Shown: in pieces, positions 7,934 through 16,007 of the stretch
Layout of the letters: every line of letters starts with the position of its first letter
How positions within the stretch are numbered: the stretch's first letter is position 1
Assembly (NCBI GenBank): GCA_958295755.1
Contig: OY282367.1
Coordinates: forward strand, 1,554,022 to 1,618,021
Reading direction: 5' to 3'
Length of the DNA: 64,000 bases
Source: an uncultured Acidimicrobiales bacterium
Lineage (GTDB): Bacteria; Actinomycetota; Acidimicrobiia; Acidimicrobiales; Hopanoidiivorantaceae
Program-made: the position numbers and the translations under genes
Notes under the pieces: model-generated
Seen by the model: only the letters and a program-made list of their open reading frames with translations
Database searches by the model: none
Told to the model about the DNA's origin: nothing

Positions 7934-9427
7934 TCAATCCTCCGGCCGCAAGGTAGGAAATAGCAACACATCTCGCAGAGATTGGCAGTCAGCTAACAAA
8001 GCCACCAACCTATCAATCCCAATCCCCAGCCCCCCGGTAGGCGGCATCCCATATTCCAAAGCCCGCAGATAATCTTCATCAATCAGCATCGCTTCAACAT
8101 CTCCGTGCTCACGATTAGCGTTCTGCGCTTCAAAGCGACTCCGCTGCTCCCCAGGGTCAACCAGCTCGCTGAAAGCGTTGGCAACCTCTCTGCCAGCAAT
8201 AATCAGCTCAAAACGTTGTGTCCATCCTGGCTTGTCGGGGCATTCCATAGCAAGCGGTGATACCTCGCTTGGATAGTCCACCACAAAGGTCGGCTCCCAG
8301 ATATCAGCTTCGCAAGTCTTTTCGTATATCTCGCAGATGAGTTTGCCCGGCCCCCACCAGTCTTGCGTTTCAATGTCGTACTTTTGTGCCAACTCCACAA
8401 GTCTGTCTCGCGGCGTCTCTAAACTGAGATGCTCTTGTATCCCTTCGGCGATCACATCAAGCATAGAAACCCTGCACCAGTCGCCCCCCAAGTTGAGTTC
8501 ACGCCCGTTATAGATCAGCTGTTCGCTACCCACCAAAGTGCGTGCCAAATGCTGGATGAGTTCTTGTGAAAGCATCATCATGTGGGTGTAATCGGAGTAT
8601 GCCGCATACAGCTCCAGCAAGGTGAATTCGGGGTTGTGCCTAGGCGAGAGACCTTCGTTGCGAAAAACCCTTCCCATCTCAAATACTCGTTCCATCCCTC
8701 CCACAACGAGGCGTTTTAGATACAGCTCCGGTGCGACGCGCAAGTAAAGATCGCAATCCAGAGCTTCGTGGTGCGTAACGAACGGCTTAGCGTGAGCACC
8801 GCCAGCTATGGCATGCAAGATAGGTGTCTCTACCTCTTGGTAGCCTCTGTCTTCCAGCCAGCGACGAATGTGAGACGAAAGCTTGCTACGCAGATTGAAG
8901 GTGGCTCTTGTTTCTTCGGTGACCCAAAGATCCAGATATCGGCGGCGGTAGCGAGTGTCGGTGTCGGCTAGTCCGTGCCACTTGTCGGGGAACGGATGCC
9001 GAGTGCTAGCTAGTAGTTGCCAGCGGTCGACCCTCACCGAAAGCTCGCCTCGGCGGGTAGTCATTATCTCGCCTTCCACTTCCAGCCAGTCGCCGATGGA
9101 ACATTCGCAGAACTCTTCAAAGCTGGGCGTGCTCTGGGCTGGGGCGAATACTTGAATGCGCCCTGTGCTGTCTTGAAGCGTGCCGAAAGCTACCTTACCT
9201 TGCACCCTTCGCAGCATCAGCCTCCCGGCTATCTTGGCAGTTTCCCCAGATTCTGTGCCCGCTTCCAGATTGCCGTGCTGAGAGATGATATTGGCGGCAG
9301 TGTGGCTAGGTGGGTTATAACTCCCGCCAGATGCACTGCTGCCAGAGACACCACTCTCAGAGACTCTCTCGCCGGCAGCAGCCATACCAGGAGCGGCCAT
9401 ACCAGTAGCGGCCATATCTGCGGTCAT
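7934..9427 (-). CDS. lysS: Lysyl-tRNA synthetase, class II
   Basis: Charges tRNA-Lys with lysine. Class II motifs are present: motif 2 with FRNEGLSPRHNPEFT and motif 3 with GLGIGIDRL near the C-terminus, plus the OB-fold segment GRLMLRRVQGKVAFGTLQD. The frame extends to 9472, but the ATG at 9427 overlaps the coaX stop by ATGA exactly as the other genes of this run do, so I start there (497 residues). The first about 55 residues are low-complexity Ala/Gly/Ser/Met and replace the usual N-terminal helix, which is odd. It is the last gene of the folK-panC-nadC-coaX-lysS set. Confidence 0.93.
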   Translation of the reverse strand: MTADMAATGMAAPGMAAAGERVSESGVSGSSASGGSYNPPSHTAANIISQHGNLEAGTESGETAKIAGRLMLRRVQGKVAFGTLQDSTGRIQVFAPAQSTPSFEEFCECSIGDWLEVEGEIMTTRRGELSVRVDRWQLLASTRHPFPDKWHGLADTDTRYRRRYLDLWVTEETRATFNLRSKLSSHIRRWLEDRGYQEVETPILHAIAGGAHAKPFVTHHEALDCDLYLRVAPELYLKRLVVGGMERVFEMGRVFRNEGLSPRHNPEFTLLELYAAYSDYTHMMMLSQELIQHLARTLVGSEQLIYNGRELNLGGDWCRVSMLDVIAEGIQEHLSLETPRDRLVELAQKYDIETQDWWGPGKLICEIYEKTCEADIWEPTFVVDYPSEVSPLAMECPDKPGWTQRFELIIAGREVANAFSELVDPGEQRSRFEAQNANREHGDVEAMLIDEDYLRALEYGMPPTGGLGIGIDRLVALLADCQSLRDVLLFPTLRPED

Positions 9428-10254
9428 TGGTTTTTCTCCCAGATAATTCTTAAGCCGTGAAGGGTCAGCCATGGTTCTACTCTCTTTATAGATGAGGTGA
9501 ATGGCACGATACTGTCTGCTATCCCTCCTGTAGCCAAAATCTTTACATCTCCTGATGCCGCTGGCCCAGAAACAGCACTTTGCATCTCATCGATAAACAA
9601 ATCGCAGATGCCATCTACTTGAGCCGCATACCCATATAAGACTCCCGACTGAATAGACTCCACCGTGCTTTTGCCAATCACGCTTCGGGGCTTAGTGAGC
9701 TCTACCGCTCTCAGTGCGGCCGCTCGCCCCACCAGAGCGTCAAGGCTGATCTCAACCCCAGGCGCAATCGCCCCGCCTAAGTATTCTCCCTTGTCAGAAA
9801 TGGCATCAAAGGTGGTGCCTGTGCCGAAATCCACTACAATACATGCGCTTTGGCAGAGGTCGTATGCCCCAGCTGCGTTGGCTATGCGGTCGGCTCCTAC
9901 TTCACGAGGGTTGTCATAGAGAATAGAGATGCCTGTTTTGATACCCGGGGCAATCATCACAGGCTCACAATCAAGATAGCGGTTTACCATCTGACGCAAG
10001 CTAGCTGTGACGCGTGGCACCCCTGAAGAAATCGCAACCCCGTAGATATCTTGTTGAAAATCCCTATCGTCTGCTGCCAAAAAACCGTCTATGAGCACAG
10101 CCATCTCATCTTCGGTGCGGTCGGCAACGGTGGCGACGCGCCAGTGCCCCACTAAGCCTGTCGCAGGATTGCCAGACGCCGTTTGGCCTTCTTCGTAGAT
10201 ACCCACCACCGTCTGGGTGTTGCCCACATCAATGGTGAGAAGAAACTGACTCAC
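9424..10254 (-). CDS. coaX: Type III pantothenate kinase
   Basis: Phosphorylates pantothenate in the first step of coenzyme A synthesis. The N-terminal phosphate-binding motif LLTIDVGNTQT of the ASKHA fold is intact, with GADRIANAAGA and DFGTGTTFDAI in the middle and a GGAIAPG segment. 276 residues, normal length. It overlaps both nadC and lysS by ATGA. Together with panC upstream it couples pantothenate formation to its use for CoA. Confidence 0.93.
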   Translation of the reverse strand: MSQFLLTIDVGNTQTVVGIYEEGQTASGNPATGLVGHWRVATVADRTEDEMAVLIDGFLAADDRDFQQDIYGVAISSGVPRVTASLRQMVNRYLDCEPVMIAPGIKTGISILYDNPREVGADRIANAAGAYDLCQSACIVVDFGTGTTFDAISDKGEYLGGAIAPGVEISLDALVGRAAALRAVELTKPRSVIGKSTVESIQSGVLYGYAAQVDGICDLFIDEMQSAVSGPAASGDVKILATGGIADSIVPFTSSIKRVEPWLTLHGLRIIWEKNQ

Positions 10255-11126
10255 ATTTTCAGGTTAGAAGACTGCACCACATCTAAGCCGATATCCAGAC
10301 TTCGCGCCCCGCCGATTAGCGCGCCCGACGAGACCGCGTCAACTCCAACCGTGCCGTAGGTTGCGATGTTCTCCAAGGTAATCCCACCCGAGGCTTCTAT
10401 ATAGCAGCGGTTCTCACCGGCTGCTAAGTCTGTTGCTATTTCCACAACCTCTGCCACCTGCTCAGGTGCCATGTTGTCTAAAAGCAATGCGTCCGCACCC
10501 GACTTCAAAGCTTGCTGAGCTTGTTCAATCGTGTCGCATTCCACTTGTACCCTCTTAGACGGCCATTGGCTGCGAGCTAGCCCCACAGCTTTGTCTATAT
10601 CTAGCACGCTGAGATGATTGTCTTTGAGCATCACGAATTCCGAGAGGCTAGCGCGATGGCTGTGCCCACCACCTGCCCTCACTGCAGCTTTTTCCAAACT
10701 GCGTAGCCCCGGTGTTGTCTTGCGGGTGTCAAACACAGCCACACCACCAGCAGCCTCTACAAAAGCTCTGCTGTGCGTGGCAATGCCCGAGAGGTGCCCT
10801 AAGAAGTTGAGAGCAACTCGCTCAGCCGTGCAGATAGAAGCCAGAGAGCCTGAGACTTGTGCGATTACTTGCCCCGCCTCCAAGGTGTCGCCATCGGTTG
10901 CGTGCCAAGTCAATTCAATGTTGGGATCAACCAGGGCAAAAGTTTCTTGTGCACACGCCGTGCCCGCCAGCACGCCACTAGATCTAGAAGCTATTTGAGC
11001 TTCGGCATATGTTTCTGGTAGTAGCTTGGCGGTGAGGTCTCCGAGCGGCCCGATATCTTCAGCCAACGCTTGCTCCACTGCCAGTCGCACAGCAGGAGGC
11101 TCAAGAGATTCAGACTGGGGCATCAC
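10251..11126 (-). CDS. nadC: Nicotinate-nucleotide pyrophosphorylase (carboxylating)
   Basis: Converts quinolinate and PRPP to nicotinate mononucleotide in NAD synthesis. The conserved block RKTTPGLRSLEKAAVRAGGG is followed by HRASLSEFVMLKDNH, and the barrel-end motifs VECDT and EASGGI are present. 291 residues. In many actinobacteria nadA and nadB lie beside nadC; here neither is present in the window. It is coupled by ATGA overlaps to panC upstream and coaX downstream. Confidence 0.93.
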   Translation of the reverse strand: MMPQSESLEPPAVRLAVEQALAEDIGPLGDLTAKLLPETYAEAQIASRSSGVLAGTACAQETFALVDPNIELTWHATDGDTLEAGQVIAQVSGSLASICTAERVALNFLGHLSGIATHSRAFVEAAGGVAVFDTRKTTPGLRSLEKAAVRAGGGHSHRASLSEFVMLKDNHLSVLDIDKAVGLARSQWPSKRVQVECDTIEQAQQALKSGADALLLDNMAPEQVAEVVEIATDLAAGENRCYIEASGGITLENIATYGTVGVDAVSSGALIGGARSLDIGLDVVQSSNLKM

Positions 11127-11977
11127 TTGGCTGGGTCATAGCCCATGTTGTCAATGAGGCGCGCCGAGCCGAAATGCGCTGCTGTCAGTAGGCGCAGTGG
11201 CTCACTGGCTGGCAAACTGTCGGGCATCTGGAGGCTATCAGCTACTACAACCGTGGCATAGCCCAGCTTGTCGGCGACCGGCTCTATCATCTCTTCCATC
11301 TCTAACACAACTGCTGCAGGGTTGCTCTCGCCTGCTTTGATCATCTCAATTCCATGTTTCAGGGCACGAGAAAGAATACCAGCGCGAGCGCGATCATGGC
11401 CTGAGAGGTAACGGTTGCGACTGGAAAGTGCCAGCCCGTCAGGCTCGCGCACAATCGGACAACCCACAACCTCCACAGGTAGCGACAGGTCAGCAACAAG
11501 TCTGCGTACGAGGGTGAGCTGCTGCCAGTCTTTCTCGCCGAAATAAGCTCGGCACTGCCCCACAATGCTGAAGAGTTTGGTGACGATAGTCGCCACTCCG
11601 ATGAGATGGCCGTCACGGTGTGCCCCCTCTAAGATAACTGCCAACTCACCCACATGAACCGAAACTAGCGGTGGGCGCCGGAACATCTCTTCTCCCGTTG
11701 GAGCAAACACCAAGTCTGCGCCTTGTATTTCGCAATGTCGGTTGTCTTCGGGCAGGTTTCTTGGATATTTTTCAAAGTCTTCGTCGGGGGCGAACTGTAA
11801 AGGGTTCACAAAGTTGGACACCACCGTGAAGTCGTTCTCGGCAACGCTACGGCAGATGAGGCTAATGTGCCCTTCGTGAAAAGCCCCCATAGTCGCGACA
11901 AACCCCACAGAATGCCCAGAACAGCGCACCTCTTCTAATACGCGCCTAACTTCAGCTTGTTCAGTCGCGACCTGCAT
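11123..11977 (-). CDS. panC: Pantoate--beta-alanine ligase
   Basis: ATP-dependent ligation of pantoate to beta-alanine, giving pantothenate. The HIGH-like MGAFHEGHISLI motif is at about residues 30-41, with SNFVNPLQFAPDEDFEKYPR (beta-alanine and pantoate site) and the KMSKS-like LALSSRNRYL. 284 residues. Its start overlaps the end of folK by 17 bases. No panD is nearby, so beta-alanine must come from elsewhere in the genome. Confidence 0.93.
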   Translation of the reverse strand: MQVATEQAEVRRVLEEVRCSGHSVGFVATMGAFHEGHISLICRSVAENDFTVVSNFVNPLQFAPDEDFEKYPRNLPEDNRHCEIQGADLVFAPTGEEMFRRPPLVSVHVGELAVILEGAHRDGHLIGVATIVTKLFSIVGQCRAYFGEKDWQQLTLVRRLVADLSLPVEVVGCPIVREPDGLALSSRNRYLSGHDRARAGILSRALKHGIEMIKAGESNPAAVVLEMEEMIEPVADKLGYATVVVADSLQMPDSLPASEPLRLLTAAHFGSARLIDNMGYDPAK

Positions 11978-12536
11978 AGCTCTGTGTGGCTTTTCTCGTG
12001 CTCTCTGATTTATCTGGGAACAAGTCGCCTACTTTTTTTATGTCGCCGTCTTTAGGGTCTTCCCAGCCCACCAAAAAATCTGGGGCAATCTCGCCAAGTG
12101 GCACCATCACAAAGCGACGCAAGGTCATGCGAGGATGCGGGATGGTGAGATCTTCCTCGTTCATCACCACACCTTCCATCCATAAGACATCCACATCTAA
12201 GGTTCTCGGCCCCCAGCGCACTCTACGCACTCGTCCGGTTGCCTGTTCTAAGCCGAGGCAGAGTTCCAGCAGTTCATATGGTTTCAACGATGTCTTGATC
12301 TCCACCACGATGTTGAGAAACACATCTTGTTCAGGGCCGCCGATTGGTTCGGTCTCATACACCGAAGAAACTGCTATCACCTCTACTGCTCCATCAGGCT
12401 CCACTGCTCCATCAGGCTCCACTGTTCCATTTGTCTCTACTATTCCATCCGGCGATTCCAATGCGATCACCGCTTCTCGCAGATAGCCCAAAGTGTCGCC
12501 GATGTTGCCGCCCAATCCTAAAAATGCCTGTCTCAC
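11961..12536 (-). CDS. folK: 2-amino-4-hydroxy-6-hydroxymethyldihydropteridine pyrophosphokinase
   Basis: Transfers pyrophosphate to the pterin in folate synthesis. It opens with FLGLGGNIGDTLGYLREA and carries the catalytic RWGPRTLDVDVLW block followed by PHPRMTLRRFVMVPL. The frame is open to 12611, but that extension is only a 15-bp tandem repeat encoding KGN[TA]V units. The GTG at 12536 gives a conventional N-terminus and has an AAGGG 7 bases before it. An insertion of V-E-P-D-G-A repeats (about 12385-12440) lies between strands of the core, so the enzyme is longer than usual. Confidence 0.88.
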   Translation of the reverse strand: MRQAFLGLGGNIGDTLGYLREAVIALESPDGIVETNGTVEPDGAVEPDGAVEVIAVSSVYETEPIGGPEQDVFLNIVVEIKTSLKPYELLELCLGLEQATGRVRRVRWGPRTLDVDVLWMEGVVMNEEDLTIPHPRMTLRRFVMVPLGEIAPDFLVGWEDPKDGDIKKVGDLFPDKSESTRKATQSYAGRD

Positions 12537-12608
12537 AGTATTTCCCTTCACAGCATTGCCCTTCACAGTATTTCCCTTCGCATTATTGCCCTTCGCAGTG
12601 TTGCCCCG
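12534..12608. repeat. 15-bp tandem repeat, 5 copies, at the folK start
   Basis: On the minus strand each unit reads roughly AAGGGAAATACTGTG, that is a Shine-Dalgarno-like AAGGG, a 7-base gap and often a GTG. The units span 12534-12548, 12549-12563, 12564-12578, 12579-12593 and 12594-12608. Being 15 bp, all units are in frame with folK, so several of them could act as start sites. Confidence 0.8.
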
Positions 12609-12654
12609 CACAGCGTCATTTTGCAGTGTTATCTAGTAGCGATATCTTGAGCAA

Positions 12655-13197
12655 CTAGGCACTGCCGCCAACTGCCCCGCCACCAGCTGCTTCGCCACCA
12701 GCTGCTTCGCACCAGGCAACCATGTCTACCAAGGCTTGGCGTCCTCGCATACCTAGCTGCAAGTCGAACAGCATCATCACCACTTGCTCAGCCTTCATCG
12801 CAGTATTGACTATGCCCCTCCAAAGCAGAAAACTAGCTATGAAACCCACCATTATCTCATCGTGATGGTATCTATGCATCAGCAACTTCTGCCCACCGTC
12901 TAACCGGCGAGCGATCTCGGTATAAATCTCATGGAGACCAACAGGTGAAGGAAGCTCCAGTAGCGGAATCTCATGGTTAGGGATGCGCATATTCGCATAG
13001 GCTTCCCGTGTCGGAGGGTCTGAAACGAGTGGAATTACCGCGTCAAAATTGTTCTTGCGTATCCAAATGATTTCTTCGCGCAGTCGCACTTCTCGCCTGT
13101 CGGGGCCGTAGCCGCCGGGACATTCGCAAACACCTAGCTTCTGTGGGAACACCCAGATAAGGTCCCTTGGCTCCAAGCCGTCTCCCCAGCGAATCAT
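12655..13197 (-). CDS. Dual-specificity-phosphatase-like protein lacking the catalytic cysteine
   Basis: Unnamed protein of 180 residues. Its middle (about residues 50-150) follows the outline of a small protein tyrosine/dual-specificity phosphatase: a beta strand FDAVIPLVS, then HEIPLLELPSP, an amphipathic helix, and a strand LLMH where the HCxxGxxR loop should be. That loop instead reads HRYHHDEIM, with no Cys and no closing Arg, so it should be inactive or do something else. The C-terminus is an Ala/Gly repeat tail. It lies in the tilS-folK run. The fold assignment is my inference. Confidence 0.4.
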   Translation of the reverse strand: MIRWGDGLEPRDLIWVFPQKLGVCECPGGYGPDRREVRLREEIIWIRKNNFDAVIPLVSDPPTREAYANMRIPNHEIPLLELPSPVGLHEIYTEIARRLDGGQKLLMHRYHHDEIMVGFIASFLLWRGIVNTAMKAEQVVMMLFDLQLGMRGRQALVDMVAWCEAAGGEAAGGGAVGGSA

Positions 13198-13203
13198 TGC
13201 GCC

Positions 13204-13267
13204 ATCACTTTTCTAGCCTCATCACTTTTCTAGCCTCATCACTTTTCTAGCCCCATCACTTTCATAG
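13204..13267. repeat. 17-bp tandem repeat, nearly 4 copies, copying a gene end
   Basis: Units begin at 13204, 13221, 13238 and 13255. The repeated segment contains the last codons and the TGA stop of the small gene at 13239-13448, so the stop is followed by further copies of itself. Confidence 0.8.
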
Positions 13268-13448
13268 TCTGGGCTGTGGCTTCAGGATCGTCTGTGAGTA
13301 TCTTGTCGGCACCGTGAAATAACGCCCAAGCCGAAATAGCCACAGCCTCGGCACGTTGGTCTTGCGGTGTCTCATAGCCACTTCGGTACTGCCTCAAATC
13401 AAACTGCCTCATATCTAACTGCCTTACATCCGCTGGCTCTTGCTTCAT
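13239..13448 (-). CDS. Small protein resembling the C-terminus of dihydropteroate synthase
   Basis: A 69-residue product. The last 35 residues (AVAISAWALFHGADKILTDD onward) resemble the closing helix-strand-helix of a dihydropteroate synthase barrel, where a GA-x-I-x-R-x-x-D-x-x-x-T pattern is usual. The first 25 residues are a short repeat of the type R-Q-[LF]-D-[ML]. It starts 12 bases after tilS ends. Lying between tilS and folK, it may be a relic of folP or a recruited domain. Recognition is weak. Confidence 0.35.
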   Translation of the reverse strand: MKQEPADVRQLDMRQFDLRQYRSGYETPQDQRAEAVAISAWALFHGADKILTDDPEATAQTMKVMGLEK

Positions 13449-13460
13449 CAGTCTTTCACT

Positions 13461-14339
13461 TTACCCTCTGGGACCCTCAATATGTAAACGGTCAGACTTG
13501 CGGCGCACATTAAAGCCACCTGCGATGTCGGTAGCTGGTGACTTACCGGTCACCACTTTCAAAATGCGCAAGACCGCTGCCAAATCAGGAGGCCGTCCGG
13601 TGTTTTCTTCCACCCAGCCTCGCACCGCCCAGCGCATCTCTTCTGGTGCTAGGGTTGCCAGCGCGCGCACATCAGTAGCATCAATATCGGCTGCGACTCT
13701 ACCCAGCAACACCTCGGCGTCTCGGCACACATCAGCCGTGCGACACAATAGCGGCACGACGTCGCGACCTGCAAGGTCTGCTAGCAGAGGTAGTACTTCG
13801 TGGCGCACTCGGTTGCGCAAAAATGACATATCTTGATTGCTAGGGTCACTCAACGGCGTGTGACCTGCCAAGTCGCAGATTTGTTGAGTTTCGCTTCGGC
13901 GCAGCGACAACATCGGTCGGCGGGCATCACGGCGCATTCCTGCCAAGCCTGCTACCCCCGCCCCTCGTAGCAAGTTGAGCAAGACTGTTTCGGCTTGGTC
14001 GTCTGCTGTGTGGCCTATGAGAGCACCTTCAGGCAGAGCAGAATATCGGGCTTCTCTGGCTCGCTCTTCCAAATTGGGGCCAGTCTCCACAGGGGCTGTG
14101 ACTGCTTCAAAACCAGCTCCAAGCGAGCTAGCCAATGCTTCCACCACTTCTGCTTCCTCGCTAGAACCTGGGCGCAACCGATGATCCACATGCACGGCTC
14201 TTACCGAGCAACCTGCAGCCACTGCCAAAATCAGCAGAGCTGAAGAGTCGGCACCTCCCGATACAGCGCAGACGACCTCGGCGTCGGCAGTCGGAAAGGT
14301 GCAGCGTTCTAAGAACTGGCTGAAACTCTGGTGATCCAC
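13461..14339 (-). CDS. tilS: tRNA(Ile)-lysidine synthetase
   Basis: Modifies cytidine 34 of tRNA-Ile(CAU) to lysidine so that it reads AUA. The N-terminal PP-loop SGGADS is at residues 28-33 (AVSGGADSSALL), with the family motif GHTADDQAET and LRNRVRHEVLP further on. 292 residues; the C-terminal domain is short, as is common in actinobacteria. It overlaps the zinc protease gene upstream by about 31 bases, the classic actinobacterial pairing. Confidence 0.9.
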   Translation of the reverse strand: MDHQSFSQFLERCTFPTADAEVVCAVSGGADSSALLILAVAAGCSVRAVHVDHRLRPGSSEEAEVVEALASSLGAGFEAVTAPVETGPNLEERAREARYSALPEGALIGHTADDQAETVLLNLLRGAGVAGLAGMRRDARRPMLSLRRSETQQICDLAGHTPLSDPSNQDMSFLRNRVRHEVLPLLADLAGRDVVPLLCRTADVCRDAEVLLGRVAADIDATDVRALATLAPEEMRWAVRGWVEENTGRPPDLAAVLRILKVVTGKSPATDIAGGFNVRRKSDRLHIEGPRG

Positions 14340-15427
14340 AGATTAGGGTCGCGGATCTCGGCCATGCTCGGCAGGCATTCTGGTCCCTCCCACGCCTTGT
14401 CCAGGAATTCCATACCGCCCGCCTCTTCTACTGCAGCGATGAATCGCTCCCCCGCCACATACTGGTTCATCTTGGCTTCTATTCCCATTATCTGGCGCAT
14501 CAGCCGGGCCAGCGGCCCAACTTGTGACCGCCGATGGCTGATCACACGGCGAAAACGGGGAATCTCGCTCAGGTGGTCAGCCCCAGCCCTGTCCATAGTC
14601 ACATCGCCATGACCTTCCAGCAGGCTCATCATGCCCATTATCTGATCTAGCACTTCTCGCTGCTCTGGCGATGCCACGAGCACAGCAATACCCCCTTCAT
14701 CAAACGGGTTTCGCCCTTCACGGCGCGCTGCAGCTATCTGCTTCATTGCTGAGGCAAACGCCTTCGGGTCTGCGCTGTTGAGCGATTGATCCAACAGCGA
14801 AAGGAAGTGCTCTTGCAACCAAGCCACGCCCGTGAACTGCGCCCGATGCGTTACCTCGTGAAGAGCGATCCAGAGGCGGAATTCATCGGGCGGAAACCCG
14901 TGCCTCCATTCCAAAGCCGCGATGTTAGGTGCCACATAATAGACCATCCCATCCATCGGTGCTTCTTCGTTTTCAATCACTAGCAAGTCGTATTGCCCTA
15001 GCACTCGAGTCGACATCCAGCCCAGCATCGCACCTACTTCCAAAGCTGCGAACTTCTGCATAACTTTGGTCGAGAGTTTGTTTTCGCCAGGCAAGCTAGC
15101 AGAACTGTCTGAGCTCGCAGCACTATCGGAACTTGCAGAACTCTCCCCGGTAGCCTCCGCAAACTTGTCGGCCAGTGGCTTCAGCAACCGCTGGAACGAT
15201 TTGATGTTGGCATCAATCCAACCCGTCCTCGTGGTGACTCGCCCCTGTGCTGGCCCGTCCAGCGATACCAGCCCAGTTTGGGCTACGACCAACTCTTCGG
15301 CAACTGCTGTATGTGCCTCAAAGTCGCTCTCCATAGAGCGGTGGTCGTAGTTGGGTGGCAGAGGTCGGCGTTCTGCGACCCTGTGTGCTATCCGGCGAGC
15401 AAGCTCCCAGTCGACAAGGCTGTTCAC
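14309..15427 (-). CDS. Zinc-dependent metalloprotease, F420-biosynthesis-associated family
   Basis: Member of the DUF2342 zincin family found mainly in F420-producing actinobacteria. The zinc motif H190-E191-x-x-H194 is in ALHEVTHRAQFTGV, with the typical ENE stretch and a C-terminal NQYVAGERFIAAVEEAGG. About residues 105-120 are a Ser/Ala-rich repeat insert. The biochemical role of the family is not known to me. It immediately precedes tilS, as it does in many actinobacteria, and its start overlaps the small membrane-protein gene by ATGA. Confidence 0.85.
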   Translation of the reverse strand: MNSLVDWELARRIAHRVAERRPLPPNYDHRSMESDFEAHTAVAEELVVAQTGLVSLDGPAQGRVTTRTGWIDANIKSFQRLLKPLADKFAEATGESSASSDSAASSDSSASLPGENKLSTKVMQKFAALEVGAMLGWMSTRVLGQYDLLVIENEEAPMDGMVYYVAPNIAALEWRHGFPPDEFRLWIALHEVTHRAQFTGVAWLQEHFLSLLDQSLNSADPKAFASAMKQIAAARREGRNPFDEGGIAVLVASPEQREVLDQIMGMMSLLEGHGDVTMDRAGADHLSEIPRFRRVISHRRSQVGPLARLMRQIMGIEAKMNQYVAGERFIAAVEEAGGMEFLDKAWEGPECLPSMAEIRDPNLWITRVSASS

Positions 15428-15648
15428 TGATCTTCAGATGCTTTGGCTACTTCAGATGTTTCGGCTGCCTCTGCTTCAGATGCTAAAAGCATCTCTTTGG
15501 CACCCTGCAACACTGCACTCTCTGGTGGATAACGCTGATGCACCACGCGTCTGTAATAGCCAAATGCCGTGGCAATCAACAGGAACACACCCCCGGCCAC
15601 CAACGGCGGGGCTATCCAGTAGTGCCAGACGACTCCTAGAACTGACAT
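15424..15648 (-). CDS. Small single-pass membrane protein
   Basis: 74 residues with one hydrophobic helix (about residues 10-30), then a basic patch and a C-terminal Ala/Glu/Ser tail with short internal repeats. Not recognised. It lies between the anti-sigma gene (26-base gap) and the zinc protease (ATGA overlap), so it is part of the same transcription unit. Confidence 0.6.
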   Translation of the reverse strand: MSVLGVVWHYWIAPPLVAGGVFLLIATAFGYYRRVVHQRYPPESAVLQGAKEMLLASEAEAAETSEVAKASEDQ

Positions 15649-15674
15649 GCTATGCAGTCTAGACGCTATATGGG

Positions 15675-15998
15675 CTAAAGGTCGGCTTCGGTAATACCAT
15701 CCAGACGGATCTTCCCCAAAGTTTGTGAGATGTGAATGCGGATGCTCTGCGGCGCCCGCTCTTGAGACTTGGCTTGAAGAACGCGACGAAGATTTATTTC
15801 AGCATCTAACGCAAGCAAGCACGGAGCGCACTGCGAAAGCTGTATGCGCATCTGCGCCACAAGCGATTCTTCCTGCCAAACTCCGATCGCCCCCGCAATG
15901 AGCGACCGAGCGAATTCGCACTCATAGGGGTTGGACGGGCAGGCACTTGCTGGCATTTCTGCTGGCCCTGCCGTTCCGCTTTCAGTTTCGTCTTTCAT
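15675..15998 (-). CDS. RsrA-like anti-sigma factor with altered zinc motif
   Basis: 107 residues directly after the ECF sigma gene (9-base gap). The core QMRIQLSQCAPCL matches the zinc anti-sigma pattern H-x3-C-x2-C except that the histidine is Gln. An upstream Cys (YECEFARSL) and the tail E-x-A-P-x-S-I-R-I-x-I fit the RsrA/RshA family, which holds SigR/SigH until thiol oxidation releases zinc. With the His lost, zinc binding and redox sensing may differ or be absent. The call rests mainly on position and the C-x-x-C context. Confidence 0.65.
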   Translation of the reverse strand: MKDETESGTAGPAEMPASACPSNPYECEFARSLIAGAIGVWQEESLVAQMRIQLSQCAPCLLALDAEINLRRVLQAKSQERAPQSIRIHISQTLGKIRLDGITEADL

Positions 15999-16007
15999 TT
16001 TCTGCCT

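Noticed and set aside
8768..9460. Plus-strand open frames opposite lysS
   Set aside because: They are antisense to conserved class II synthetase motifs, with no start signal or recognisable domain.
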